Numbered from the stretch's first letter, positions 18,096-27,252 are shown. The stretch is 64,000 bases of DNA from Deltaproteobacteria bacterium (GCA_016183235.1 JACPFA010000034.1:30909-94908), one strand, 5' to 3'. Translations and numbers: made by a program. The notes: generated by a model from the sequence alone, not told the origin.

Positions 18096-18948
18096 ACGCT
18101 CGGTCGTTGAGGGTCCAATTAAAGGGGCCGTAAACAATCGAAATCTTCTCGGGTAGGCCTTTTTGATAAGAACGAATGAGCATTTCAATATTTCCTAACT
18201 CTTCACGATGCCAATCTAAATACCCCGTTACAAACAAACGTTTCTTTTTAGGGTCCCAAACTACATTGTAGGGTTCTTTTAAAAATCGAACGGCGGCTTC
18301 ATCGAGCTGTTCTTCAATTTTATCACCACTATAGGCAAAGGGTGGTAAGCGCGCACCTCCTTGGGTGGCCAAAACCCTCGCCATGACCATCCGCGGGTCA
18401 CGAATTTTTTTCTTAAAAATTTCTTGTTCGAAATCTAACAACGAATATTTTTTGCTGCCTATCTTCCATCTTTGTTCACTGAAAAAATTAGGGGCCTTTA
18501 AAGGCGAGGTTAGTGGATATTTTTCTAAAACTTGCCAAAGCACGATGGCATTATGGAGATTTAACCAGGCGGTGTTAATTTCGGTAGGATGGCCCAAGAG
18601 GTCAGGATTAATTTCACAAAGATCATCAATATAACTTTTGAGCAAAGCTAAATCTTCTTTATCGCGTTTGAGCGATTTGTAATCAACCAGGCCCTTCTTA
18701 TCGACATATTTTCGTAAAATGCGATCTAATACTTCATGATTGATACGAATAATATCTTCGGGTGGGGGGGAGGCTTTGGGGATGGATTCAGGCTGCTCTT
18801 GTGGAACTTGGCCAAACGCGGTAGGAGAAAAGAGAAGAATAATAAGGAAGATCGCCGCGCTAACGCTCGCGATGACATGAATGGAAGATGAAGTTCGTTT
18901 ACGATATTTCAAAATAGACCCTAAAGATGTGGTTTTTCTTAAAGCCAT
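18088..18948 (-). CDS. Secreted DUF547-domain protein
   Basis: 286 residues. A signal segment (VIASVSAAIFLIILLFSPTA) comes after about 25 residues that are antisense to the DUF4911 gene, so the true start may lie further in; no in-frame ATG was found there. The DUF547 domain is at about 75-270 (AWLNLHNAIVLWQVLE, DPRMVMARVLATQGGARLPP). Function unknown; likely periplasmic. Confidence 0.75.
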   Translation of the reverse strand: MALRKTTSLGSILKYRKRTSSSIHVIASVSAAIFLIILLFSPTAFGQVPQEQPESIPKASPPPEDIIRINHEVLDRILRKYVDKKGLVDYKSLKRDKEDLALLKSYIDDLCEINPDLLGHPTEINTAWLNLHNAIVLWQVLEKYPLTSPLKAPNFFSEQRWKIGSKKYSLLDFEQEIFKKKIRDPRMVMARVLATQGGARLPPFAYSGDKIEEQLDEAAVRFLKEPYNVVWDPKKKRLFVTGYLDWHREELGNIEMLIRSYQKGLPEKISIVYGPFNWTLNDRALE

Positions 18949-19126
18949 TTTAGAAAGCTATGAGGGCATGGCCATTTTACGCACCACCGATGAAGAACAT
19001 AAAATCATCGAGGTTTGGATTAACCCCTATTTTTCAAAAGAAATCAATGCGGTGTTGCAGGAGCTTCAGTCAACCGTTCCAATGCATGAAGTTGCTTTTG
19101 AACAAAAGTTGCCTTGGGTTCCATAG
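18881..19126 (+). CDS. DUF4911-like protein
   Basis: 81 residues. LRYFKIDPKDVVFLKAILES and AILRTTDEEHKIIEVWI match the short DUF4911 proteins of deltaproteobacteria. Function unknown. Its start overlaps the opposing DUF547 gene by 68 bases and its end overlaps rlmN by 83 bases, an unusually tight arrangement. Confidence 0.6.
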   Translation: MEDEVRLRYFKIDPKDVVFLKAILESYEGMAILRTTDEEHKIIEVWINPYFSKEINAVLQELQSTVPMHEVAFEQKLPWVP

Positions 19127-20144
19127 CCGCCTTCAATTGGCCACAGGCACCTAAAATATCCCGGCCCCGACTTTGCCGCACATTAGTTTGAATGTCATGC
19201 TGATAAAGCACATTTTGAAAGCGATACGTTTGTTCGTCTGAAGTTCGCTCAAATCCACTTTCGGCAAAGGCATTAAAGGGAATAAGATTAACTTTAGCCA
19301 GCACACCTTTTAATAATTTAACCAGCCGTTCGGCATCTGCCAAAAAATCGTTAACCCCAGCTAATAACGTATATTCAAAGGTTACTGGGTAACCCGATAT
19401 TTGACTATATTTTTTGCAAGCTTGCATAAGTCTTTTGAGATTGTACTTTCGATTCATAGGGATGAGTTGATCACGCATGACATCGGTAGTCCCCGTGAGC
19501 GAAACCGCAAGTTTTACATCGGAATCATGGGCAAATTGCTCGATCTGCGGCACCAGCCCACAGGTTGAAACCGTGACTCGGCGCTTGCCTATGCTCAAAG
19601 CATTTCGATCGATAATAATTTTTAAGGCATTAATCACGGTAGCATAATTATGAAAAGGTTCCCCCATCCCCATAAATACAAGGTTGGTGATCTTTTGTTC
19701 AGGTGATAATTGGCGAACACTAGCCATGATCTGTTCAATAATTTCAAATAAAGTGAGATTACGCATTAAACCTAAAGTGCTGGTTAAACAAAAAGCACAA
19801 CCCATGGCACAACCTACTTGGGTGGAAATGCACAGAGTCATCCGATCAGCTTTAGGAATCAACACGCTCTCAAGGGTTTGCCCATCCGACAATTCATATA
19901 AAAATTTTCGAGTTCCATCGCTGCTCTCTTGAACTATTTTGGGAACCCAACGCTCAATGGTAAACATTGCGATGAGTCGCTCCCGCAATGCCTTAGAAAG
20001 ATTGGTCATGGCATTGAAATCAGCCACATCAAATTGATAAAGCCATTTGACAATTTGAGTATACCGATACCCTTCAATACCCCACCCCGCTAAGGTTGTT
20101 TGCAACTGCTCTAAACTCAAATTCTTAATATTCGCTAATTCCAT
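19044..20144 (-). CDS. rlmN: Dual-specificity RNA methyltransferase RlmN
   Basis: 366 residues from ATG 20144, preceded by GGGGGG. The 20162 start would add six residues. The radical-SAM cluster motif is CAMGCAFC. GEPFHNY, a methyl-acceptor Cys in VSTCGLVPQIEQF and RQSRGRDILGACGQL are diagnostic. It methylates C2 of A2503 in 23S rRNA and A37 of some tRNAs. The 3' end overlaps the DUF4911 gene. Confidence 0.93.
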   Translation of the reverse strand: MELANIKNLSLEQLQTTLAGWGIEGYRYTQIVKWLYQFDVADFNAMTNLSKALRERLIAMFTIERWVPKIVQESSDGTRKFLYELSDGQTLESVLIPKADRMTLCISTQVGCAMGCAFCLTSTLGLMRNLTLFEIIEQIMASVRQLSPEQKITNLVFMGMGEPFHNYATVINALKIIIDRNALSIGKRRVTVSTCGLVPQIEQFAHDSDVKLAVSLTGTTDVMRDQLIPMNRKYNLKRLMQACKKYSQISGYPVTFEYTLLAGVNDFLADAERLVKLLKGVLAKVNLIPFNAFAESGFERTSDEQTYRFQNVLYQHDIQTNVRQSRGRDILGACGQLKAAMEPKATFVQKQLHALERLTEAPATPH

Positions 20145-20218
20145 AAGAGACCCCCCTACCAAGATTTTTTTCGAAAAAAAATACGAGAATTCAGTGCTGG
20201 GAAAATACTAATTACCTA

Positions 20219-20405
20219 AAAAGTTTTTTTGAAGTCGGCAGAGGCTTCCAGGGGTCCGTGTCGCCTGGGGGTTACGGCCCCCAGGCGCACTCAAAGTCTC
20301 AGCTTTCACGACTATATAGCCATAGTGGTGAAAGCTGGAGTTTACCCTGAGCGAAGCGACAGGGACAAACCCCTTCCAGCCTCAGCCAACTTCAAAAAAA
20401 CTTTT
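20219..20405. repeat. Branched palindrome C1 (family C)
   Basis: Outer arms around TTTTTTTGAAGT enclose two internal hairpins: CCTGGGGG/CCCCCAGG and AGCTTTCAC/GTGAAAGCT. Between the stems lie the conserved pieces CGACACGGACCCC and GAGACTTTGAGTGCG (minus strand). Together with B1 and a REP-like repeat it fills the gene-free gap 20163-20736. Confidence 0.85.
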
Positions 20406-20431
20406 CATGTCTCTTCAAATATTTGAGAAGA

Positions 20432-20636
20432 AGTCTTTTCGAGGTAGGGAGGGGCCAAGGGAGAGCCTTTTAGCGCAGGAGGTCGGACGTAGGAGGGCTC
20501 AAAAATTTTATTGTTTTTTTGAATTAGAGGACGACAGAGGAGTACTCTAATTCAATTAAAAACAAAAAATTTTTTAGCCCGAGTAGGCCGACCGGGCGCG
20601 GGCTCTCCATTGGCCTCTCCCTGCCTCGAAAAGACG
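20432..20636. repeat. Large palindrome B1 (family B)
   Basis: Arms begin GTCTTTTCGAGGTAGGGAG and end CTCCCTGCCTCGAAAAGAC. The interior has AAAAATTTTATTGTTTTTTT facing AAAAACAAAAAATTTTTT, and a tip of GAATTAGAG/CTCTAATTC. The same element occurs inverted at 59903-60112, and similarity extends 20 or so bases outside both ends. Confidence 0.85.
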
Positions 20637-20691
20637 TGACTTTATTTGCAGATGAATTGAAGAATGAAATGGAAGATTCTGTCGCCATCAT

Positions 20692-20717
20692 GGGTCCCTG
20701 CCTTCGCAGGGATGACA
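20692..20717. repeat. REP-like short palindrome
   Basis: GGGTCCCTGC-CTTC-GCAGGGATGACA is of the widespread type related to GATCCCGGGTCAAGCCCGGGATGAC. Confidence 0.6.
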
Positions 20718-20736
20718 TTGCTCAGAATGACAATCA

Positions 20737-21696
20737 CTACATTGGCAAGGGAATAGGCAGATCGGCGATTTTGATTTGGGGGCGACGGGTGGTGCCGGTA
20801 ATGGCAAGGGGCAAAAAACCTTGGGGGTTGCGCTTTTCGTTTAATTGAGTTTTGAAAAGGCCAATGTCAAAACTTTCGCCTAACATGCCACCCACCCATG
20901 AAAAAATGCGATCTTCTAGGGCTGACGCTAGTTTCATGTCGCCGGTTAAATTTAATTTGGTCTGCCCGGCTAAGGCACTCAATTGAACATCACCTTTGAG
21001 GTTGAGTTCTAAATCGCCCCCTTGCAAGACAAATTCACTTAATACCAATTTGCCTTGGTTGATCTTACCAACCACCTTAGAACCCTTTTTGCCACTTAAT
21101 TGAATGGCAGGGAGCTGCATTTCACTCGCAATCGCATTAAATTTAAAGGGGTCGATCACTAAATTAACTAAATCAAGTTCAATGCTACCTTCACTTTTTT
21201 GAAAATTTTTGCCATCGCCTTTAAATTCTAAACTTCCTTCTAAGCTGCCTTTATAAGTAAAATCTTTGTCTTTCCATAATTGAAGATTGGCTAAACTCAT
21301 TTCGTCAAATTCTAATTCGAGGGTTAGCTCATTACCACTTTGTTGAAACAATCCGCCCACTGATCCCTTATCCTGCTTAAGATCGAACTGCAGTTGAGTA
21401 TTACCCAAGAGTAGGGGTAAAAAAGCTAAATTAATCTTCACTTTCGGGGATTGAAAAACCAAAACATCTTTTTCTTGGCCGCGTTTTAATACCTGCACTT
21501 TGAGAAAATAAAGATTCCCAAACATACTCACATCCATATCCCCGACTCTCAGTGCATAATCATTACCAATTTGCTTCTCAACTTCGGCTAGGATCTTAGA
21601 TTTTAGGGCATCGTAGGGAAAAACAAAAAAGAGGAAAAAGATGTATAAAACAAAGGCGGTTAACGCAAAAAGTACGATTTGAATTTTTTTGTTCAT
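20737..21696 (-). CDS. gspN: Type II secretion protein GspN
   Basis: 319 residues. One N-terminal membrane segment (IVLFALTAFVLYIFFLFFVF) is followed by a long beta-rich periplasmic part of AsmA/GspN type, the form found in deltaproteobacterial systems. Last gene of the gsp operon, 6 bases after gspM. Its exact role in secretion is not settled. Confidence 0.75.
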   Translation of the reverse strand: MNKKIQIVLFALTAFVLYIFFLFFVFPYDALKSKILAEVEKQIGNDYALRVGDMDVSMFGNLYFLKVQVLKRGQEKDVLVFQSPKVKINLAFLPLLLGNTQLQFDLKQDKGSVGGLFQQSGNELTLELEFDEMSLANLQLWKDKDFTYKGSLEGSLEFKGDGKNFQKSEGSIELDLVNLVIDPFKFNAIASEMQLPAIQLSGKKGSKVVGKINQGKLVLSEFVLQGGDLELNLKGDVQLSALAGQTKLNLTGDMKLASALEDRIFSWVGGMLGESFDIGLFKTQLNEKRNPQGFLPLAITGTTRRPQIKIADLPIPLPM

Positions 21697-21702
21697 ATTT
21701 TT

Positions 21703-22284
21703 TTAAGATTCTTTGGTGGCTGTAACCATGGTTACAATATGAAACTTGGCATTGAGCAATTTGCGATCTTCCCAAGCCGGTGTGATCTTTAATGTGGTCA
21801 CCTTCATTTTTACTTCGCGATAATTTTCGATACTATAAAATAATTCTACCAATTGGCTTAAAGTAACCTTGGACACTTGAACATCGACATATTGTTCTTT
21901 GAAGTTACCATCGGCAGGCCCAGTCTTTTCGCTTTGTGAATCAATCGTCACCCCCGTTTTAGAAGAAAGATTATCCATGATGGCGGTGAGTTTGACACTA
22001 CCCTCGGGTTTGATGCCCTCGTTTAGCCGATTCACCTTTTTTTCTAACACTTGATATTCTTGAATTTTTTCGATGATTTTAGCCACGTCTCCTTCGTGAT
22101 TGCGAATTTGCTTTTCTAATTTTGACAATTTGGAACTGGCACAAGAAAGAGGCAGAACAATAATGAGCAGAAAGGCCACCACCACCCCCGCAATGGCCAT
22201 GGCCCGTTCTTGGCTATTAAACCCCAGAAAGCGGCTGTAGATTTCGTCGATATTTAATTTTTCTTTTAGAGAGAATTTAGGCAT
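21703..22284 (-). CDS. gspM: Type II secretion protein GspM
   Basis: 193 residues from ATG 22284. The extra 11 codons from 22317 come from a REP-like repeat and are probably not native. A membrane segment (AIAGVVVAFLLIIVLPLSC) is followed by a coiled coil (SKLEKQIRNHEGDVAKIIEK) and a ferredoxin-like periplasmic domain. It is the inner-membrane partner of GspL. Confidence 0.78.
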   Translation of the reverse strand: MPKFSLKEKLNIDEIYSRFLGFNSQERAMAIAGVVVAFLLIIVLPLSCASSKLSKLEKQIRNHEGDVAKIIEKIQEYQVLEKKVNRLNEGIKPEGSVKLTAIMDNLSSKTGVTIDSQSEKTGPADGNFKEQYVDVQVSKVTLSQLVELFYSIENYREVKMKVTTLKITPAWEDRKLLNAKFHIVTMVTATKES

Positions 22285-22303
22285 AATAATTTTGCTATCA
22301 TGT

Positions 22304-22329
22304 GGATCCCGGGTCAAGCCCGGAATGAC
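22304..22329. repeat. REP-like short palindrome
   Basis: GGATCCCGGGTCAAGCCCGG followed by AATGAC, between gspL and gspM. Confidence 0.7.
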
Positions 22330-22341
22330 GTGAAAATATAA

Positions 22342-23937
22342 TCAATTCGTAGCTGCGAGATCAAAAGAGATTGTAAAATTAATCTCGTCGTTGATTCCTT
22401 TCTTTTGGTCACCGGTGGTTACGTTTTGAAAACCAGGTTGTTTTTGTAAGTTGGCCTGAATCTTGGCCACCGCATCATAAGAAGTGGTTTTTCCCTTAAA
22501 GCTAACTCGATTGCTGGCAATATTGAGTTCGCCCACGTCGATGGTTACTTCTTCTCGATTGGGTGTTGCATCAGAAATTTTCTTTAACACCTCTAAGGCG
22601 CTCATTGATTGTTCATTTTCCATCTTGGCTAATTTATCTTTTAGCGTCTTGGTTTTATTGGTTAACTCGGTGAGGGCTTTTGATGCGGTTAAAATTTTGC
22701 TACTTCCTTTGGGCGTTGCCACGTCACCCAAAGAATTGCGCACCATTTTATCGACGTTTTTATTTAATTTTTCTACCCGGCCTGACAAAATCCAATAACT
22801 TGAAATGAAATGCACCAACGCCAAAAAGGCTACGGTGGCCGCTAAAACCCCTATCTTTTTAAAACTGCCTTCGAGTTGTTCAATGTCACGTTTATAAGCA
22901 AAATCTCCTTGCCTAAAATTGAGCGCCACTACCTTGCCGGGAAATATCGCACGGAGAGCTGCCCCAAAGGCGGTGGGAATAATAGGGCGCACGGTTTCAC
23001 GGTCGCTTAAGTGAGTATAATGATCATCTAAAACATCTAAGGGGCTCACATTGACCCGCAAACAATTACTAAAAAATTGGTCGATGCCGGCTAGGCGCGA
23101 ACCACCCCCGCATAAATAAAGGGCGTCAATCGGGGCCTCACCCCGTTCATAATAAGCAAATAAAGTTTGCTTCACTTCATGAAATAATCTCATGGCTACT
23201 TGCTTTAAAGCTACACTGCCTGCATCGGTGGTATCAGAAATTTGGCCTTGGCTATGCTTATGTTCTTCTGCTTCGGCATAAGGTATTTGCAACGCTTCTT
23301 GTAAACTTTGAGTAAAATGCAACCCGCCCACATTCAGGGTACGAACGGCCCTTAAACGATTCCCGCGCATAAAAACTAAATTGGTTTTACTATGACCCAC
23401 GTCTAACAAGACATAAGTCCCTTGCGTGGGCAAACAATTGGTTTGACTCAAGTGGCTCAAGTCAATCGAATCAACCCCTATATAACGAGGGTCTAAACCG
23501 CCGGCTTGCAGCGTTGCTAAATTTTTCTTAAAGGTTTCTACCTTTAAATAAGCCACCAATACCCGGCTCAAACCGCCCAATCGTTCAATGACATGATAAT
23601 CCATGGTGAGTTGATCACTTTCAAACGGCACGTATTCTTCTAATTCTAAGCCAATGACTGAGTCGATTTTTTGCTTTTTAGTAAAAGGAAGTTCTAAATA
23701 ACGAACGGCAACAAGATTGCCCGGTAAAGACATAACCGCATAATCGTATTTTAAGGGATGATCTTGGAAAAACTTGGTAAGCGCTGCGCTACCGGCCTGT
23801 TCATGATTTAACAGCTCAGCTGCCACCAGCGGTAATTCAAAAAAATTGACGATCTTAAATTCGCTTAAGCCACGTTCAACATGAATAATTTTAACGGAGT
23901 AAGAACCAATATCGACTCCTAATAGGGACTGCGGCAT
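22342..23937 (-). CDS. gspL: Type II secretion protein GspL, PilM-like
   Basis: 531 residues from ATG 23937, which has GGAGGGTGG upstream and overlaps the gspK stop (TAATG). The actin-like cytoplasmic part has LLGVDIGSYSVKIIHVERG and LLDVGHSKTNLVFM (about 5-340), as in PilM. A membrane segment lies at about 380-400, and a PilN-like periplasmic part follows. It links the ATPase GspE to the inner-membrane platform. Confidence 0.8.
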   Translation of the reverse strand: MPQSLLGVDIGSYSVKIIHVERGLSEFKIVNFFELPLVAAELLNHEQAGSAALTKFFQDHPLKYDYAVMSLPGNLVAVRYLELPFTKKQKIDSVIGLELEEYVPFESDQLTMDYHVIERLGGLSRVLVAYLKVETFKKNLATLQAGGLDPRYIGVDSIDLSHLSQTNCLPTQGTYVLLDVGHSKTNLVFMRGNRLRAVRTLNVGGLHFTQSLQEALQIPYAEAEEHKHSQGQISDTTDAGSVALKQVAMRLFHEVKQTLFAYYERGEAPIDALYLCGGGSRLAGIDQFFSNCLRVNVSPLDVLDDHYTHLSDRETVRPIIPTAFGAALRAIFPGKVVALNFRQGDFAYKRDIEQLEGSFKKIGVLAATVAFLALVHFISSYWILSGRVEKLNKNVDKMVRNSLGDVATPKGSSKILTASKALTELTNKTKTLKDKLAKMENEQSMSALEVLKKISDATPNREEVTIDVGELNIASNRVSFKGKTTSYDAVAKIQANLQKQPGFQNVTTGDQKKGINDEINFTISFDLAATN

Positions 23938-25478
23938 TATTCCACCCTCCAATAAAGCAATTTCCAATGGGCGGGGATTTTTTCGGTGGTGTCAAGCACC
24001 ACTCGGATATTAACCTTGGTTTGACGATCTAAATCTTCACCCAACGCACCCGTTCCGATCACGGTATAAACAAAACCGTCTGTTTTAATCATGCTGCCAA
24101 AGGCTGCACTAGCGGTGGTTGGAGGAGTTGTTGCACCGGTAGCCGGAGGCGGCTTGGGGCCGGTGGGGGTGGTCGTTGCTGAAACAATCCCCAAGGCCGT
24201 ATCGACGTTAGTGGTCATGGCCGTTACATCGGGGCAAGCCGTTTGAGCTGCCATAACGGCCTTATCTAATAATTCTTTATTATCCATGGAGATTCCTTGC
24301 ACCCTAGGGTCACCTTCCACATAGGCTAAAATCATAGCCTTTATAATAGATTCATTTGCCCGACATGCCAAGATTTTACCGTCTTTACCATAAATAGTAA
24401 CATGGTTTTTAAGTTTTTCAAAAAGATCGTCGTTCATCCCCTCGACTAATAATAACTCTTCAAGAGAAATAAGTTTCCCATTTTTAGGGCGCCGATTGGG
24501 GTCTTGGTATTTGCTGCGCTCAGGCCCTAACTCTTCGCCTTGCAAACCATTGCTCAAATCATCTCTATCAATAAAATCAGCAATATTTCCAGCAAGATCT
24601 TCAGCATCTTTAAGACGATTACTAAAGAAATCCTTAAACTCCTCGGAAGCTAGTAAAAAGAATAAGATGCGGCGTAAGCGTAGGTATTCTTTTTGCTTAG
24701 GATTGAGTTGATAAAAGGCGTTAAGATTAATTTTGGCCTCTTCTTCCGTTACGACTGCAGCAAAATCTCCTTCAAAAGCCAGAAATTGCTCCATTACTTT
24801 CGGGTCAAAGAGGTTTACCCCCTTTTGCATATCTCCCAAAGGACTGCCGCTTGCGCTGGGAGTAGCCGTATCCTCGGGAGGAAGCGTTGGGATTGTTTCC
24901 CCCACTCCCATCGAAGCGGCTTGCCGCAGTAAGAAAGTATTGAGTGGAACAAGTTCATACAAGGGGGGAATTTTGATATTGGTGCCATATTGCTTATTCG
25001 CCGATTTTGCAAAACCCTTCACTTCTTTATCGGCCTTTAAAATGAGTTTGGTAAAATTGATGGCCGATACCGCTAAAAAATAGGCCTGCACCCTTTCTTG
25101 TTGATTTTGTGCCAAACTAAACACCACGTTTTCATTATAGGCAAACTCCACCACCGCAGCACTTAAGACAGCCAACGCTGATAAAACAATGAGCAGGGCA
25201 ACCCCACGGGAAGAACTATAACTATAATGTCTTCGTTTTGAGAGAAACGCGTTTAGATGGTTGAGGAAGCCATCGCTCCTTCGCAAAGCCTCAGGACAGG
25301 GTCCGCGGCGGGGCCCCCAATGCGGGTTTGCCGGCATGGAAAGCCGAGGCCCCCGCCTTTGGCGGGGGAACGCGGAAGGATTCCGTGCCGGCAAACCCGC
25401 ATTAGGGTCGCCGCTGCAGCGCCGGCTGACGAAACCATCTAAACGCGTTTCTCTCAAAACGAACACCTTACTGTTCAT
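23937..25478 (-). CDS. gspK: Minor pseudopilin GspK with element-derived leader
   Basis: 513 residues from ATG 25478, overlapping the gspJ stop (ATGA). The pseudopilin segment RGVALLIVLSALAVLSAAVV starts only near residue 90. Pseudopilin leaders are normally 6-20 residues. Residues about 6-82 are encoded by palindrome D1, read through in frame. I saw no in-frame ATG, GTG or TTG with a ribosome site close to the cleavage site. The rest is a normal GspK (acidic helical domain with DLAGNIADFIDRDD, calcium-site region). GspK caps the pseudopilus tip with GspI and GspJ. Confidence 0.8.
   Translation of the reverse strand: MNSKVFVLRETRLDGFVSRRCSGDPNAGLPARNPSAFPRQRRGPRLSMPANPHWGPRRGPCPEALRRSDGFLNHLNAFLSKRRHYSYSSSRGVALLIVLSALAVLSAAVVEFAYNENVVFSLAQNQQERVQAYFLAVSAINFTKLILKADKEVKGFAKSANKQYGTNIKIPPLYELVPLNTFLLRQAASMGVGETIPTLPPEDTATPSASGSPLGDMQKGVNLFDPKVMEQFLAFEGDFAAVVTEEEAKINLNAFYQLNPKQKEYLRLRRILFFLLASEEFKDFFSNRLKDAEDLAGNIADFIDRDDLSNGLQGEELGPERSKYQDPNRRPKNGKLISLEELLLVEGMNDDLFEKLKNHVTIYGKDGKILACRANESIIKAMILAYVEGDPRVQGISMDNKELLDKAVMAAQTACPDVTAMTTNVDTALGIVSATTTPTGPKPPPATGATTPPTTASAAFGSMIKTDGFVYTVIGTGALGEDLDRQTKVNIRVVLDTTEKIPAHWKLLYWRVE
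25234..25461. repeat. Large palindrome D1 (family D), inside gspK
   Basis: Perfect 29-bp arms (25234-25262 and 25433-25461). The core contains GGGCCCCCAATGCGGG, GCCGGCATGGAAAGCC and GGAAGGATTCCGTGCCGGC. Related copies lie at 60134-60330 and, rearranged, at 34455-34606. Confidence 0.9.
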
Positions 25479-26170
25479 AGTTCAATCGCCTTTTGTGACA
25501 ATGCAATGGGCACAATGACACGATAAACAAATTGATTGGCTTCATCATTTAATGAATTGACATTTAAATCTAAGTAAACCGTTAAGGTCACTTTAACGGC
25601 CCTGGGTAAGCGGTCTTGAATGCTGCCTAAAAAAGTATCCCAGGTTTTGGTATATTCTTTGGCCCTGGAATCGTAATATTCCAGTTGCAAACTTTTGACA
25701 TTATCTAACAAAATATCAGACCTACCACCTTCATCGATTTTTTGATCAATCTTAGACGATTCGCGCCGCATCAAATAATAAACCCCTGACAGGTCATCGC
25801 GAGATTTTAAATAATACCCAATTTCTGCCACTTCGGTTTCTTTTTGATCTTTAACAAACCTGCGATGACTAAAAGAATTAAAATCGAGCCTGTCTTCTTT
25901 GCCCATAAAACCAATTTTGTAATCAGGATTATCCCCTAACATGACCGGTGATTTAATGAGAAAACTAGCCTGTAGATCATCAAATATTTTGTTGAGGGCG
26001 TTGGTTGCCAAATGAGTCCCGTCGTCTAATTTAACCACCTCTTCTTGCGAATCTAACATGCCATCAATCGATTGAAAAAGTAGCACTGCCATCATGCCTA
26101 GAATGGCAATGGCCACCATGATTTCAATAAGGGTTAATCCCTTTTGATTTTTAACGCATATTCGTAACAT
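25475..26170 (-). CDS. gspJ: Minor pseudopilin GspJ
   Basis: 231 residues. Short basic leader MLRICVKNQKG, then LTLIEIMVAIAILGMMAVLL with Glu at +5, as required for prepilin peptidase and assembly. Overlaps gspI upstream by 20 bases. Confidence 0.85.
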   Translation of the reverse strand: MLRICVKNQKGLTLIEIMVAIAILGMMAVLLFQSIDGMLDSQEEVVKLDDGTHLATNALNKIFDDLQASFLIKSPVMLGDNPDYKIGFMGKEDRLDFNSFSHRRFVKDQKETEVAEIGYYLKSRDDLSGVYYLMRRESSKIDQKIDEGGRSDILLDNVKSLQLEYYDSRAKEYTKTWDTFLGSIQDRLPRAVKVTLTVYLDLNVNSLNDEANQFVYRVIVPIALSQKAIEL

Positions 26171-26654
26171 GGGTACTCACGGTAATAAATTCTTCTTCTT
26201 CGCCTTCGGGCCAAGAAATCTTTATGGTAACAAAGCGAACCCCATCGCCAATCAGCTTAGAGGCATATTGAGCCACCTGCGAACCTGAAACGTTGCTTTG
26301 CGCCTTGCCATCGCCTGAGGCACTCGCCAAAGGAATCTCAACTTTTTTAATTTGTACTTCCCACTTAAATCTCTCATAAGGGGCATCAAATTGGCCTCCA
26401 TCTTCTTTCTCATCGGGGAAAGTCCCCAGTGCCATGTCTTTTTCTATGTCGAGCAGGTATTGCGTTAGCTGTTCTTGGGCCAAGAGACTAGCCAAGGTTA
26501 CATTTTCAGAACGGGCGCTAGTTAAAACAGCATTGGAGTGGGAAATATAAAGGATGAGAATGCTCGAGGCCAAGATCGCTAGAGAAATCATGACCTCTAA
26601 AAGAGAAAAACCATGATTATTCGTGGTCGGTGATATTGGCTTCAGTATATTCAT
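26151..26654 (-). CDS. gspI: Minor pseudopilin GspI
   Basis: 167 residues. Leader MNILKPISPTTNNHG, then FSLLEVMISLAILASSILIL. Overlaps gspH upstream by 38 bases. The GspI beta-domain pattern (YERFKWEVQIKKVE, VRFVTIKISWPEGEEE) is visible. Confidence 0.85.
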   Translation of the reverse strand: MNILKPISPTTNNHGFSLLEVMISLAILASSILILYISHSNAVLTSARSENVTLASLLAQEQLTQYLLDIEKDMALGTFPDEKEDGGQFDAPYERFKWEVQIKKVEIPLASASGDGKAQSNVSGSQVAQYASKLIGDGVRFVTIKISWPEGEEEEFITVSTHVTNMR

Positions 26655-27252
26655 TCTTGATTTCAGCCTTGCCGGTAGCTGGGTTGACGATAATTGAATA
26701 ATAATTGTCTTCTTCCCCGTTGGTTAAATTAATAACCGTAGGTTCTGTCCAACCATGCGGGAAAAAATAAATCTCTACTTTACCTGTGGTGGCCTTTTGC
26801 GCCAAGTGCCCCACAAAAACATCGACGATCTTCACGGGGTCACTTAATTGTTGCGGCTCGATTAAATATTCTTCTACTTTGGCAAAGTCATCCCCCTCGG
26901 GTTGCTGCATCAGTTCTTCTGGTTCTGAGGTTGCTTCGGGTTTTTCTTCTGGCTTTTTGGTAGGCGCTTTCACTTCTTGATTAATGGATATTAGAAAAGG
27001 CGAAGTTCGCGCCTCGGCATAATATTGCTGACTGTCGAGGTCGATCACTATACGATAATATTTTTTTTGAATGGCCGCTTCGTTAAAGACATATTTTAAA
27101 GTGCCACTCAAACGACTCGAAGCCTCTTTGAGATCTGAATCACTCACATCGGTGATCACGGTGACACCTAAGGCCATGATGGTAGCCACCAAAGCGATCA
27201 CAACCATGATTTCAATGAGGGTGAGCCCCTGATTATTCGGGTTTGGCTTCAC
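26617..27252 (-). CDS. gspH: Minor pseudopilin GspH
   Basis: 211 residues if it starts at GTG 27252 (MKPNPNNQG, then LTLIEIMVVIALVATIMALG). GTG 27264 is the alternative. The open frame to 27414 runs through gspG and would give an impossible leader. It overlaps the gspG end by about 20 bases. A Pro/Glu-rich stretch (KKPEEKPEATSEPEELMQQP) interrupts the beta-domain. Confidence 0.8.
   Translation of the reverse strand: MKPNPNNQGLTLIEIMVVIALVATIMALGVTVITDVSDSDLKEASSRLSGTLKYVFNEAAIQKKYYRIVIDLDSQQYYAEARTSPFLISINQEVKAPTKKPEEKPEATSEPEELMQQPEGDDFAKVEEYLIEPQQLSDPVKIVDVFVGHLAQKATTGKVEIYFFPHGWTEPTVINLTNGEEDNYYSIIVNPATGKAEIKNEYTEANITDHE

Noticed and set aside
25257..25518. Several overlapping plus-strand frames of 61-85 codons
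   Set aside because: They are shadows of palindrome D1, whose symmetric sequence leaves several frames open.
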